DNA of 64,000 bases from Eikenella glucosivorans (GTDB lineage Bacteria > Pseudomonadota > Gammaproteobacteria > Burkholderiales > Neisseriaceae), in the NCBI RefSeq assembly GCF_016025525.2, contig NZ_JACSGR010000004.1, positions 149,736 to 213,735 on the forward strand, given 5' to 3'. A program made the translations under genes and the position numbers. Shown piece by piece: positions 8,894 through 17,947 of this stretch (the stretch's first letter is position 1; every line of letters begins with the position of its first letter). The notes beneath the pieces were generated by a model that was not told the origin of the DNA, ran no database searches, and saw only the letters and a list, made by a program, of their open reading frames with translations.

Positions 8894-9946
8894 ATGAGTT
8901 CATCAGAGCCTAGCGGCAACGCCCGCTCCCGCAGCGTGCGTTTGGATGAGTTAAACGACAAGGCCCGCCGCTTTTGGGCGGATTGGCGGCAGGAGGAAGC
9001 GCGGCTGGCTGCGCTCACCGATGCCGTGGCCTTTGTGACCGAGGCCAACGGCTTGCTGCACCGTCACTGCCCCGATGTGGTGGTGGAGCTGGATGGAGAG
9101 CCGGCCAATGGCGCGCTGGTGTTCAGCGCCAACGGCATCATCGAGCACTTCCCGCAGGTATTGGCGCTGGTGGCTGAAGCAGCGGAGGGTACGCAGCGCT
9201 CGGTGGTGTGTTTCCGGCAGCGGGTGGGCTCGCCCGACCAGTTTGCCGTCCGCATGGGCGGCGTGGATTTGCGGGCGCAGGATATTTTGGTGCGCTGCGA
9301 AGAATGGCACGGCCTGCCGGCGCTGGAAATGGCCTTGGCCGCCCCGCCGAAAGAGGAAGATCGGGAAACCGCGCAGCGCCTGGCGCTGATCATGCTCGAC
9401 CATGTGCTGGGCGAATGGGACGCGGTGGTGAAAGTGGGCGTGCTGGATTTTGCGGATAACGTGCCGCCGGATACGGTGCCGCTCAACAGGCTACCTGAAA
9501 AGTTGGACGAGTTGTGGAAGGCCTTGGGGCGCGACGCGCTCTACCCCGAGCCGGAATGGGAGTTTGCCGCCTATCAGTGCGACGAAGACGAAGCAGCCGG
9601 CCGCGACGCGCTGGTGCTGCTGCGCAACGAATCGGCCAACGGGCTGCTCGGCCGCGCGGACATGGGCTGGGTGGTGTCGATACGGTGCAGCATCAACGGC
9701 GAAGAGGCGCTTACCGCCGCCTATCAGCTGCAAGACGAGCTCGATGCCGAAGCCGCCCACCGGCAGCAGGGCATCGTTACCCTGTCCGTTACCAATCTCA
9801 CGCGCGGCGAGCGCACCGTGTTTGCCGCCACCGGCGAGCCGGAGCGGCTGATGCCCAAGGCGCAGGAGTTGTGCGAACGTTTCGCGCAGCTCGGCCCGCA
9901 GGCGGATTGCGAATACGATCCGAACTGGCGGCATTATCGGTTTTAA
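8894..9946 (+). CDS. DUF695-like protein, unknown function
   Basis: The 350-residue acidic soluble protein has no signal peptide. Its last 100 residues match the look of DUF695: an alternating Leu/Glu helix, then VTNLTRGERTVFAA, then a DP-W-Y ending (YDPNWRHYRF). The N-terminal half seems to be a second domain I cannot name. The ATG at 8894 has AAGGACA upstream; TTG at 8879 is in frame. A DUS at 9488 encodes RLPEK within the protein. It lies between murC and ddl, a position not usual for this family. Confidence 0.65.
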   Translation: MSSSEPSGNARSRSVRLDELNDKARRFWADWRQEEARLAALTDAVAFVTEANGLLHRHCPDVVVELDGEPANGALVFSANGIIEHFPQVLALVAEAAEGTQRSVVCFRQRVGSPDQFAVRMGGVDLRAQDILVRCEEWHGLPALEMALAAPPKEEDRETAQRLALIMLDHVLGEWDAVVKVGVLDFADNVPPDTVPLNRLPEKLDELWKALGRDALYPEPEWEFAAYQCDEDEAAGRDALVLLRNESANGLLGRADMGWVVSIRCSINGEEALTAAYQLQDELDAEAAHRQQGIVTLSVTNLTRGERTVFAATGEPERLMPKAQELCERFAQLGPQADCEYDPNWRHYRF

Positions 9947-9947
9947 G

Positions 9948-9997
9948 TTTTCAGGTAGCCTGCCGGGCGGGCGCTCGGCTAAGCGGCTACCTGAAAA
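9948..9997. terminator. DUS inverted pair before ddl
   Basis: TTTTCAGGTAGCCT at 9948-9961 faces GGCTACCTGAAAA at 9985-9997, giving 13 matched bases. Confidence 0.55.
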
Positions 9998-10024
9998 AGT
10001 GTCAGTAAGAAAGAAGCAAAGCAA

Positions 10025-10945
10025 ATGAATAAGCAGTTTGGCAAAGTGGCCGTGTTGAACGGCGGGTTTTCCACTGAGCGAGAAGTGTCGCTCGATAGCG
10101 GCGCCGCCGTGTTGGCCGCCTTGCAGGGCCGGGGTATCGACGCCCACCGGTTCGATCCGAAAGAGCAAGACATCCTGCAACTGAAGGCGCAGGGTTTTCA
10201 GGTAGCCTTCAACGTGCTGCACGGCACCTACGGCGAAGACGGCACCGTGCAGGCGCTGCTCGATTCCATCGGCATCCCCTACACCGGCTGCGGCATGGCC
10301 GCCTCCGCGCTGGGCATGGACAAATACCGCTGCAAACTGATTTGGCGCTCGCTCGGCCTGCCCGTGCCCGATTTCGCCGTGCTGCACGACGACAGCGATT
10401 TTGCCGCCGTGGAGGCCGGGCTCGGCCTGCCGATGTTTGTGAAGCCCGCCGCCGAAGGCAGCAGCGTGGGCGTGGTGAAAGTGAAGCAGCCCGGCGAGCT
10501 GCCCAAAGTGTACCGCGAGCTGCGCGAACGCCACTTGCACGGCGAAATCATTGCCGAGCGCTTTATCGACGGCGGCGAATACACCTGCGCCGTGCTCGGC
10601 AAACAGGCGCTGCCCAGCATCCGCATCATCCCCGCCACCGAGTTCTACGACTACGACGCCAAATATTTCCGCGACGACACGGTATACCAATGCCCGAGCG
10701 ATTTGGACGAGGCGGGCGAAGCCGAAATCCGCCGCTTGGCCAAAGCCGGTTTCGAAGCCATCGGCGGGCGCGGCTGGGGCAGGGTAGATTTCCTGCGCAG
10801 CAAGGAAGGCCAGCTGTATCTGTTGGAAATCAACACCGTACCCGGCATGACCAGCCACAGCCTGGTGCCAAAAGCTGCCGCGCAAACCGGTTTGGATTTT
10901 GCCGACTTATGCGTTGAAGTGTTGAGCCATGCGACTTTGGGATAA
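10025..10945 (+). CDS. ddl: D-alanine--D-alanine ligase
   Basis: Ddl makes D-Ala-D-Ala for the peptidoglycan stem peptide. The 306-residue ATP-grasp protein has the DdlB length. Signatures are GG-STEREVSL near residue 15, HGTYGEDG near 66, VKPAAEGSSVGV near 140 and LEINTVPGMTSHSL near 262, the metal and substrate region. An internal DUS at 10195 encodes FQVA. Its end overlaps ftsQ by 17 bases, implying co-translation. Confidence 0.96.
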   Translation: MNKQFGKVAVLNGGFSTEREVSLDSGAAVLAALQGRGIDAHRFDPKEQDILQLKAQGFQVAFNVLHGTYGEDGTVQALLDSIGIPYTGCGMAASALGMDKYRCKLIWRSLGLPVPDFAVLHDDSDFAAVEAGLGLPMFVKPAAEGSSVGVVKVKQPGELPKVYRELRERHLHGEIIAERFIDGGEYTCAVLGKQALPSIRIIPATEFYDYDAKYFRDDTVYQCPSDLDEAGEAEIRRLAKAGFEAIGGRGWGRVDFLRSKEGQLYLLEINTVPGMTSHSLVPKAAAQTGLDFADLCVEVLSHATLG

Positions 10946-11693
10946 TGCCGGCGCGTTAAAACGCATCAACAGCAGCCTCTACCTCCTGGCCGGCATCGGC
11001 TTGGTGGCGGCGGCGGTGATGTGGATGATGAATTCGCCGTATTTCCCTGTTAAACTGGTGAAAATCGATGGCCAACTCCAGCGCCTGAGCGCCGCCCAGC
11101 TGCAGCAAACCGCGCACCAGCACATCCGCGGCAATATTTTTAAAGCCGATTTAAATGAAGCGCGACAAGCGTTTGAAGCGTTGCCGTGGGTGGCCAAAGC
11201 TGAAGTGCGCCGCCTGTGGCCGGACACGGTGCAGATTCATGTGGTGGAGCGCAAGCCGGTGGCGCGTTGGGAAGGCGGCGGCCTGGTGGACAGCGAAGGC
11301 AGGGGCTTCGATGCGCCAAGCGACGAAAATTTCCCCGTATTTGCAGGCACGCCGGGAATGCGTAAAATTATGGTAGACGAATTTGCCGAATTTCAGGCCA
11401 TTTTGGCACCGGCCAGCCAAAGCATTGCCCGGATGGATTACAGCTCGCGCTCATCGCGGGTGCTGACCCTGAGTAACGGCATCCGGCTGCATCTGGGGCG
11501 CAATAACGCACCCATGCGCCTGCGCCGATTTGTGCAGGCCTGGCACGAAATCCTGAAAGAACGTGCCGCCGACATCCGCTACGTGGATTTACGCTACCGC
11601 GACGGCTTTGCCGTACGCTACCGGCAAGGCGCAGATAACGAAGGCAACGACAACGACAACGAAACCACACCCCGCAATCAGGCGGCCGACTAA
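10929..11693 (+). CDS. ftsQ: Cell division protein FtsQ
   Basis: FtsQ is a bitopic divisome protein that works with FtsB and FtsL. The 254-residue product has a short cytoplasmic tail, one membrane segment (about residues 17-36), a POTRA-like domain beginning PVKLVKIDG and the FtsQ domain with WPDTVQIHVVERKPVARW. The C-terminal tail is a low-complexity Asn/Asp/Glu stretch. It overlaps ddl and is followed by ftsA after 36 bases. Confidence 0.93.
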   Translation: MRLWDNAGALKRINSSLYLLAGIGLVAAAVMWMMNSPYFPVKLVKIDGQLQRLSAAQLQQTAHQHIRGNIFKADLNEARQAFEALPWVAKAEVRRLWPDTVQIHVVERKPVARWEGGGLVDSEGRGFDAPSDENFPVFAGTPGMRKIMVDEFAEFQAILAPASQSIARMDYSSRSSRVLTLSNGIRLHLGRNNAPMRLRRFVQAWHEILKERAADIRYVDLRYRDGFAVRYRQGADNEGNDNDNETTPRNQAAD

Positions 11694-11729
11694 CCATTCC
11701 ACCATTAAGCAACAAGCGAGACAAATATC

Positions 11730-12971
11730 ATGGCAAACAACAAACAACTGGTAGGCGCGCTGGACATCGGCACTTCCAAAACCATCGTTTTGATCGGCGA
11801 AGTGCAGGACGACGACGAAATCCACATCATCGGCTTCGGCCAAGCACCCTCACACGGCCTGAAAGCCGGCATGGTCACCAATATCGATGCCACTGCCCAA
11901 GCCATCACCCAGGCAATGGAAGAGGCGCAGCTGATGGCCGATTGCCAGATCGGCAGCGTGGTAACCGGCATTGCCGGCAACCATATCCGCAGCATGAATT
12001 CGCAGGGCGTGGTGAAAATCAAAGAAGGCGAAGTGATGCAGGCCGATATCGACCGTGCCATCGAAACCGCCAAAGCCGTGAACATCCCGCCGGATCACCA
12101 GATTCTGCATACCGTGGTGCAGGAATACATCATCGACAACCAGCCCGGCGTGCGCGAGCCTATCGGCATGAGCGGCGTGCGGCTGGACACGCGCATCCAC
12201 ATCGTTACCGGTGCCGTTACTGCCATGCAGAACATCCAGAAATGCATCGAACGCTGCGGCCTGCACATCGACAACATGATTTTGCAGCCACTGGCCAGCG
12301 GCCGCGCCGTGCTGACGGAAGACGAAAAAGAATTGGGCGTGTGCGTGATCGACATCGGCGGCGGCACCACCGATATCGCGGTTTACACCAACGGCGCCAT
12401 CCGCCACACCGCCGTGATCCCGGTGGCCGGCGATTTGATTACCAAAGACTTGGCACAAGCCCTGCGCACGCCCTACAGCGCGGCCGAATACATCAAAATC
12501 AACCACGGCGTGGCCCTAGCCACCGGCGACGGCTTAGACGAAATGATCGAAGTGCCCAGCGTGGGCGACCGCAGCCCGCGCCAGATTTCGCGCCGCGTGT
12601 TGGCCAGCGTGATCGGCCCGCGTGTGGAAGAAATTTTGGAGCTGACCCGCAATGAGCTGCACCGCTCCGGCTTCCCGGAAGAAGTGCTCACTTCTGGCGT
12701 GGTGCTCACCGGCGGCGCATCGCTGCTCTCCGGCGTGGTGGAGTTGGCCGAAGACGTGTTCAACCTGCCCGCGCGCATCGGCGTGCCGAAGGAAATGGGC
12801 GGCCTCTCCGAACGCATCCGCAACCCGCGCTACGCCACCGCCATCGGCCTGCTGCAGACTGCGGCGGAACACAGCAGCAGCCAGCATGCCGCCCATCCCG
12901 CCGGCCGGCAGGGCGGCGAGGGAGATTCTGTCTTTTACCGCCTGAAAGAATGGCTGAAAAACAATTTCTAG
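11730..12971 (+). CDS. ftsA: Cell division protein FtsA
   Basis: FtsA is the actin-like ATPase that tethers FtsZ to the membrane. The 413-residue product begins with the phosphate-1 motif LDIGTSKT, has VIDIGGGTTDIAVY near residue 207 and GVVLTGGASLL near residue 323 (adenosine motif). It ends in a basic amphipathic helix YRLKEWLKNNF for membrane binding. The start lies 36 bases after ftsQ with an AAGCGAG site. Confidence 0.97.
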   Translation: MANNKQLVGALDIGTSKTIVLIGEVQDDDEIHIIGFGQAPSHGLKAGMVTNIDATAQAITQAMEEAQLMADCQIGSVVTGIAGNHIRSMNSQGVVKIKEGEVMQADIDRAIETAKAVNIPPDHQILHTVVQEYIIDNQPGVREPIGMSGVRLDTRIHIVTGAVTAMQNIQKCIERCGLHIDNMILQPLASGRAVLTEDEKELGVCVIDIGGGTTDIAVYTNGAIRHTAVIPVAGDLITKDLAQALRTPYSAAEYIKINHGVALATGDGLDEMIEVPSVGDRSPRQISRRVLASVIGPRVEEILELTRNELHRSGFPEEVLTSGVVLTGGASLLSGVVELAEDVFNLPARIGVPKEMGGLSERIRNPRYATAIGLLQTAAEHSSSQHAAHPAGRQGGEGDSVFYRLKEWLKNNF

Positions 12972-12986
12972 CCTTTTTGCTTATTC

Positions 12987-13018
12987 TTGCACACAAAATC
13001 CGTTCAAACCTTTATAAT
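12987..13018 (+). promoter_or_regulatory. Probable ftsZ promoter
   Basis: TTGCAC at 12987-12992 and TATAAT at 13013-13018 lie in the 99-base ftsA-ftsZ gap. The spacer is 20 bases, longer than ideal, so the -10 is much the stronger part. A separate promoter for ftsZ is common in dcw clusters. Confidence 0.5.
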
Positions 13019-13070
13019 ACGGGCGATTTCAGTTTTCAGGTAGCCTTCCGGGGCACAAAAGGAGTGTTAA

Positions 13071-14243
13071 ATGCAATTGGTTTATGATGTTGTCGAATCC
13101 GCAGCCAGTCCTGCGGTCATTAAGGTTATCGGTATTGGCGGCGGCGGCTGCAATGCCATTAACAATATGATTGACAACACGGTACAGGGTGTCGAATTCA
13201 TCAGTGCCAACACGGATGCCCAATCATTGCAGAGCAACAAAGCGCCCAAACGCATCCAGTTGGGCACCAACCTGACCAAAGGCTTGGGTGCAGGCGCCAA
13301 CCCCGAAACCGGCCGCAATGCCGCCTTGGAAGACCGCGAAACCATTGCCGATGCCATTCAGGGCGCCAATATGCTGTTCATCACCACCGGCATGGGCGGT
13401 GGCACCGGCACCGGCGCCGCTCCGGTGGTGGCCGAAATCGCCCGCGAGATGGGCATCCTTACCGTGGCCGTGGTTACCCGCCCGTTCGAGCATGAAGGCA
13501 AACGCATCCAGATTGCCAAAGAAGGCTTGGAAACCCTGAAAAACCAAGTGGATTCCCTCATCATTATCCCGAACGACAAACTGATGACCGCATTGGGCGA
13601 AGACGTGACCGTGCGCCAGGCATTCCGTGCGGCGGATAATGTGTTGCGCAACGCCGTGGCCGGTATTGCCGAAGTGATTACCTGCCCGGGTATGATCAAC
13701 TTAGACTTTGCCGACGTGCGCAACGTGATGGGCATCATGGGCATGGCCATGATGGGTTCCGGCTTCGCACAGGGCATCGACCGCGCCCGCTTGGCCACCG
13801 AGCAGGCGATTGCCAGCCCGCTGTTGGATAATGTAACGCTGGAAGGCGCGCGCGGCGTGCTGGTGAACATCACTACTGCCCCCGACGGCCTGACCATGAA
13901 AGAATACAAAGAAATCATGTCGGTGGTGAGCGAATACGCCCATCCGGATGCCGAGCTGAAATACGGCACGGCGGAAGATGCCGACATGCAGGACGGCGAA
14001 ATCCGCGTCACCATCATTGCCACCGGCCTGAAAGAGCAGGGCGACAACAGCCAGAGCAGCAACCTGCGCATGGTGAAAGCCGCCCAGGCCACTGGCACCG
14101 ACGGCGGCTTCCCGGAAATCGACAGCGTGATCCGTTCCGGTCGCACTGCACGCACCATGAATCTGGCCGCTTCCGATTTTGCCAACCAGTCTGTACTGGA
14201 CGATTTCGAGATTCCGGCGGTTATCCGTCGCCAGGCTGATTAA
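13071..14243 (+). CDS. ftsZ: Cell division GTPase FtsZ
   Basis: FtsZ is the tubulin-like GTPase that forms the Z ring. The 390-residue protein has IGVGGGG-type KVIGIGGGGCNAINNM near residue 20, the tubulin signature GGGTGTGAAP near residue 109, and the conserved C-terminal peptide LDDFEIPAVIRRQ that binds FtsA and other partners. The ribosome site AAAGGAG is eight bases before the ATG. A DUS lies in its leader at 13032. It ends the dcw cluster. Confidence 0.98.
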   Translation: MQLVYDVVESAASPAVIKVIGIGGGGCNAINNMIDNTVQGVEFISANTDAQSLQSNKAPKRIQLGTNLTKGLGAGANPETGRNAALEDRETIADAIQGANMLFITTGMGGGTGTGAAPVVAEIAREMGILTVAVVTRPFEHEGKRIQIAKEGLETLKNQVDSLIIIPNDKLMTALGEDVTVRQAFRAADNVLRNAVAGIAEVITCPGMINLDFADVRNVMGIMGMAMMGSGFAQGIDRARLATEQAIASPLLDNVTLEGARGVLVNITTAPDGLTMKEYKEIMSVVSEYAHPDAELKYGTAEDADMQDGEIRVTIIATGLKEQGDNSQSSNLRMVKAAQATGTDGGFPEIDSVIRSGRTARTMNLAASDFANQSVLDDFEIPAVIRRQAD

Positions 14244-14261
14244 GCCGGTTTGGTTTATAGT

Positions 14262-14295
14262 AAAAGGCTACCTGAAAATTTTCAGGTAGCCTTTT
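14262..14295. terminator. Perfect DUS palindrome between ftsZ and tatD
   Basis: AAAAGGCTACCTGAAAA is followed at once by its exact complement, making a 34-base perfect palindrome ending in a T-run on both strands. It probably terminates the convergent ftsZ and tatD transcripts. Confidence 0.85.
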
Positions 14296-14341
14296 ATTGT
14301 GTCCATACCTTTGAGCCGATAAGCCGATTGAATCGGGCTAA

Positions 14342-15109
14342 TCAAGCCGCTGGGATTTTGTGAAACAGGCGCAGGCAGTTGGCAGTGGTGGCACGGGCGA
14401 TGTTTTCCAGGCTGTCGCCGCGCAGTTGGGCCACGAAGGCGGCGGTGTGCCGCACATAGGCGGGCTCGTTGGTTTTGCCGCGTTTGGGCACGGGGGCGAG
14501 GTAGGGCGAATCGGTTTCCACCAGCAGCCGGTCAAGCGGCACGTAGCGGGCGGCTTCTTGGATGGCGGTGGCGTTTTTGAAGGTAACGATGCCGGAGAAG
14601 GAAATGTAGAAGCCCAAATCCAAGGCCAGCTTGGCAATGCGCACGTCTTCGGTGAAGCAGTGGATCACGCCGGCATGGGCTTGGTGTTCGCGCAGCAGGC
14701 GCATGGTATCGTCGGCGGCATCGCGGGTGTGCACCACGAGGGGCAGGCCGCTGCGGTTGGCGGCTTCGATGTGCAGGGCGAAGCGTTGGTGCTGCCAGGC
14801 CAAATCGCCTTGGCACCAGTGGTAGTCCAGGCCGGTTTCGCCGATGCCGACCACTTTGGGCAGGGCGGCACGCGCCAGTAGTTCTTCCAGGCTGAATTCT
14901 TCGGCTGCGGGGTCGTCGGGATGGATGCCGACGGTGGCGTAGATGAGGGGGTGGGCTTGGGCGATGGCGTGTACTTCTTCGAAGCTCTGGCGGCTCACGC
15001 TGATGGCGATGGCTTTGCCCACGCCGGCTTCGGCCATGTTGCCGAGGATTTCAGGTAGCCTTTGGGTGAGCTCGGGGAAGTTGAGGTGGCAGTGCGAATC
15101 GATGAGCAT
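14342..15109 (-). CDS. tatD: TatD-family metal-dependent hydrolase
   Basis: The 255-residue protein is a TIM-barrel metal-dependent DNase/hydrolase of the TatD/YcfH type. The metal ligands are visible: DSHCHL at the N-terminus, GIGETGLDYHW near residue 92, VVHTRDA near 124, GVIHCFTE near 148 and VETDSPYLAP near 198. It is the last gene of the minus-strand run holB-pilZ-tatD, an order also known from other proteobacteria. A DUS at 15048 lies inside the 5' part. Confidence 0.92.
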   Translation of the reverse strand: MLIDSHCHLNFPELTQRLPEILGNMAEAGVGKAIAISVSRQSFEEVHAIAQAHPLIYATVGIHPDDPAAEEFSLEELLARAALPKVVGIGETGLDYHWCQGDLAWQHQRFALHIEAANRSGLPLVVHTRDAADDTMRLLREHQAHAGVIHCFTEDVRIAKLALDLGFYISFSGIVTFKNATAIQEAARYVPLDRLLVETDSPYLAPVPKRGKTNEPAYVRHTAAFVAQLRGDSLENIARATTANCLRLFHKIPAA

Positions 15110-15115
15110 GGATGG

Positions 15116-15475
15116 CTACATGGTGTAGGTGGCGCGGTCGGTGTGTAGCAGGCCGGGCAGTTGGTCTTCGATGTAGTTTTTGCATTTGATGGCGGTTTCG
15201 TCGTCGCCGAATGCGAGGCCGACGCCTTGCGGCTGGCCGTTGGTGGTGCGGCTGAGGTTGATCCACACCACGCGGGTGCGCAGGAAGTGTTTTTCCGGCT
15301 GGTCGAGCAGTTCGAGAATCAGCAGCACTTCTTCGCCCATGGTGAATTGGTCGTTGGTGGGCACGAAGATGCCGCCATGCTCTAAAAAGGGCATGTAGCT
15401 GTAGTAGGCGGTGGCTTTGTCTTTGAGGCTGACGCTCATCATGCGGCCGGGTGCTTGCTCGGCGGGTGTGCTCAT
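15116..15475 (-). CDS. pilZ: PilZ-domain type IV pilus assembly protein
   Basis: The 119-residue product is a single PilZ domain, with GGIFVPTND and HFLRTRVVWINLS. The RxxxR motif that binds cyclic-di-GMP in most PilZ domains is not visible. This fits the PilZ subgroup that supports type IV pilus assembly through PilB/FimX-type partners rather than by nucleotide binding. It sits between holB and tatD with gaps of 16 and 6 bases, so the three are probably one operon. Confidence 0.88.
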   Translation of the reverse strand: MSTPAEQAPGRMMSVSLKDKATAYYSYMPFLEHGGIFVPTNDQFTMGEEVLLILELLDQPEKHFLRTRVVWINLSRTTNGQPQGVGLAFGDDETAIKCKNYIEDQLPGLLHTDRATYTM

Positions 15476-15491
15476 GGTGTTTCCTTGTTGT

Positions 15492-16490
15492 TTAGTAAGT
15501 AGAGGGTTTGTTTTGCCAGAAGGCGAGATAGTCGATTAACAAATTTTCAATCTGCATTCTAACACTTAAGGTGTGCCGGCCGTAAGGGCTGAGGCGGTTG
15601 AGGCGCTGCACTAGGCCGAACAGGGGTTGCCCTGCTGTGCGGGAGGCTACCTGAAAAAGGGCGGCTTGGTGTTGCGGGTAATATAGCGGGGGCAGCTTTT
15701 GCTGGGCGAGCGCGGTGTCGGCCAGCCATTTGTGCAGCCAATCCAGGAACACAGCGAGCGGCCATTTTTGCTTGTCGAAGGCGGCGGCGTAATCCAGCAT
15801 GGCGAGCAGGCGGGGCCGGGCCAGCAGTTGGCACAATTCTTCGCGCAGGGCGTCTTGCTCGGGCTCGGCGGCAAACAGGGGGGCGCCGCTGTGAAAGGCA
15901 AGCAGGGCTTCGGCTTGGGCGGCATCGTGTGAGCCGTGCGTTTTCAGGTAGCCTAGGGCTTCTTCGGCACTCGGAGCGGGCAGCAGGAAGGGGCGGCAGC
16001 GGCTTTTGATGGTGGGCAGCAGGCGGTCTTTGTTGTGGGTAACCAAGAGGAACACCACGGCGGCGGGCGGCTCTTCCAGCATTTTCAGCAGCGCGTTGGC
16101 GGCTTGGGTGTTCATGGTTTCCGCCGGCTGAACCAGCACCACGCGCAGCCCGCCGCGCACGGAGCTTTGCAGCAGGGGCGAGAGCACGGCGCGCACGGCG
16201 TCGATTTTGATTTGCAGCAGTTTGCGGCCGCTTTCGCCTTCGGCCGGCAGCTCGGGCGCCAGCTCGTAGTAGTCCGGGTGGCTGCCTTGGGCGAACAGGT
16301 GGCAGGAGGGGCAGCTGCCGCAGGGCTGGTGCCCGGCTTGCGGCTGCTCGCACAGCAGCGCCTGCGCCAGATGGCGGGCGAAGGCGGTTTTGCCGGTGTT
16401 GCGGCGGCCGGTGAACAGCCAGGCGTTGGGGCGGTTGGCCCACTGCGCGGCCAGCTGATGCCAGGCGGATTGTTGCCAAGGGTAAATCAT
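15492..16490 (-). CDS. holB: DNA polymerase III subunit delta'
   Basis: Delta' is the non-ATPase clamp-loader subunit. The 332-residue product has a P-loop-like GRRNTGKTAFA near residue 28, a zinc module (CGSCPSCHLF) near residue 57 and the AAA+ segment VLVQPAETMN followed by NALLKMLEEPP. Two DUS elements lie inside the gene and encode GYLKTHG and FQVASR. It heads the holB-pilZ-tatD run. Confidence 0.92.
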   Translation of the reverse strand: MIYPWQQSAWHQLAAQWANRPNAWLFTGRRNTGKTAFARHLAQALLCEQPQAGHQPCGSCPSCHLFAQGSHPDYYELAPELPAEGESGRKLLQIKIDAVRAVLSPLLQSSVRGGLRVVLVQPAETMNTQAANALLKMLEEPPAAVVFLLVTHNKDRLLPTIKSRCRPFLLPAPSAEEALGYLKTHGSHDAAQAEALLAFHSGAPLFAAEPEQDALREELCQLLARPRLLAMLDYAAAFDKQKWPLAVFLDWLHKWLADTALAQQKLPPLYYPQHQAALFQVASRTAGQPLFGLVQRLNRLSPYGRHTLSVRMQIENLLIDYLAFWQNKPSTY

Positions 16491-16628
16491 AGCGGGATGA
16501 GGCTGCCGGAAAAGATGAGGCTACCTGAAAATTTTCTCTTTAAGAAACAAAGCTTCGGTGCAGGGAAGCGGGCGGGAAGGCTACCTGAAAAATGCGCGCG
16601 GCACGAATCAGTAGCCGGGGCGGGCAAA

Positions 16629-17267
16629 CTAGCCTTTTTTGCCCCACTTGGCCCTGGCGATTTCCACCGCCATCGGCAGCACGGAAATCACGATGATGCC
16701 GATCACCACCAGGCCGAAATTGTTTTTCACCACCGGCAGCTCGCCGAAGAAATAGCCGGCATAAGTGAGCAGGCCCACCCACAGCACGGCGCCGATGATA
16801 TTGTAGCGGATAAAGCGGCCGTAGTGCATGTCGCCCATACCGGCCACGAATGGCGCAAAGGTGCGCACAATCGGCACGAAGCGGGCCAGGATGATGGTTT
16901 TGCCGCCGTATTTTTCGTAGAAGGCGTGGGTTTTATCCAGATACTCGCGTTTGAAGATGCGCGAATCGGGTTTGGCAAACAGCCTTTCGCCGAAATACTT
17001 GCCGATGGCAAAGTTTACCGCGTCGCCGATCACCGCCGCCGAGAGCAGCAGCGCCGCCGCCAAGTGCACATTCATGCCGCCCAGCGCGGCCACAGCGCCG
17101 GCGGCAAACAAAAGCGAATCGCCCGGCAGGAAGGGCGTAACCACCAGCCCGGTTTCGCAGAATACGATGAGGAACAGGATGGCATAAATCCAGAGGCCGT
17201 ATGTTTGGGTAAGCTCGATGAGGTGTTGGTCGATGTGCAGGACGAAGTCAATCAGGCTGGCAATCAT
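16629..17267 (-). CDS. DedA-family membrane protein
   Basis: The 212-residue VTT/DedA-domain protein has about five membrane segments. Typical DedA sequences are visible: FLPGDSLLFAAG near residue 46, GDAVNFAIGKYFGERLF near residue 80 and FVPIVRTFAPFVAGMG near residue 129. DedA proteins affect membrane homeostasis, and several act in undecaprenyl phosphate or phospholipid translocation. The exact role here is not shown. Same-direction DUS copies lie between its stop and holB. Confidence 0.9.
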   Translation of the reverse strand: MIASLIDFVLHIDQHLIELTQTYGLWIYAILFLIVFCETGLVVTPFLPGDSLLFAAGAVAALGGMNVHLAAALLLSAAVIGDAVNFAIGKYFGERLFAKPDSRIFKREYLDKTHAFYEKYGGKTIILARFVPIVRTFAPFVAGMGDMHYGRFIRYNIIGAVLWVGLLTYAGYFFGELPVVKNNFGLVVIGIIVISVLPMAVEIARAKWGKKG

Positions 17268-17468
17268 GGCGGTGATGTGTGTGGGAAATGGGCGGCATTG
17301 TAAGGCAAGAGCGTGCGGGCTGAAAGGGGCGGGCGGCTGCGGCAGGGAAATAAGCTAGAATGTAGCCTTTCAAAGAGGCTACCTGAAAAAGTAAGCCGCG
17401 CCGGAATAAGGGCATTGAAGGCTACCTGAAAAATACCGGTTGCGGCAGAACCCAAACAAGGAAACGCG

Positions 17469-17852
17469 ATGAGCTGGTTTTTCGTCTACTTCGGCAGTAT
17501 CGTGCTGCTGCTGATTATCGAGCTGGGCTTGCGCCTGCATGTGGACAAATACGCCGCGCCGCTGCTGGCTTGGTATCGGCACACCGCGCCGCCGGGCAGC
17601 GAGGTGAAGGAGGATTATTTCCTGCCGAACTCGATGATGTGGCGCGGGATGGATTTTAGTACGCGGCCGGTGGAGCGGCTGGTGTGGCGGCATGCCGAGG
17701 TGGCGGAAAACCCATATATCCGGCCGGCGGCTTATGCGGCGCTGCGGCCATATGTGCTGATACTGTATGGCGTAATATTGCTGCAACGCGGTATGTTTTT
17801 CGCTGTGCCCCTGCTGCTTTGGCTGTGGGAATTGGGCTACCTGAAAAACTAA
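17469..17852 (+). CDS. Small membrane protein, unknown function
   Basis: The 127-residue product has a hydrophobic N-terminal segment (residues 3-23), a central soluble part and a second hydrophobic segment (about 93-122). The gene ends inside a DUS, giving the C-terminus LGYLKN. I do not recognise the family. An AAGGAAACGCG ribosome site precedes the ATG. Confidence 0.6.
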   Translation: MSWFFVYFGSIVLLLIIELGLRLHVDKYAAPLLAWYRHTAPPGSEVKEDYFLPNSMMWRGMDFSTRPVERLVWRHAEVAENPYIRPAAYAALRPYVLILYGVILLQRGMFFAVPLLLWLWELGYLKN

Positions 17853-17947
17853 GCCCTGCCGAATAAAATGGAATACGTTAAAGGCTACCTGAAAAATGAA
17901 GTCATGCTGATGCGGCTTATCAGGCTACCTGAAATTAGGAAAACCCA

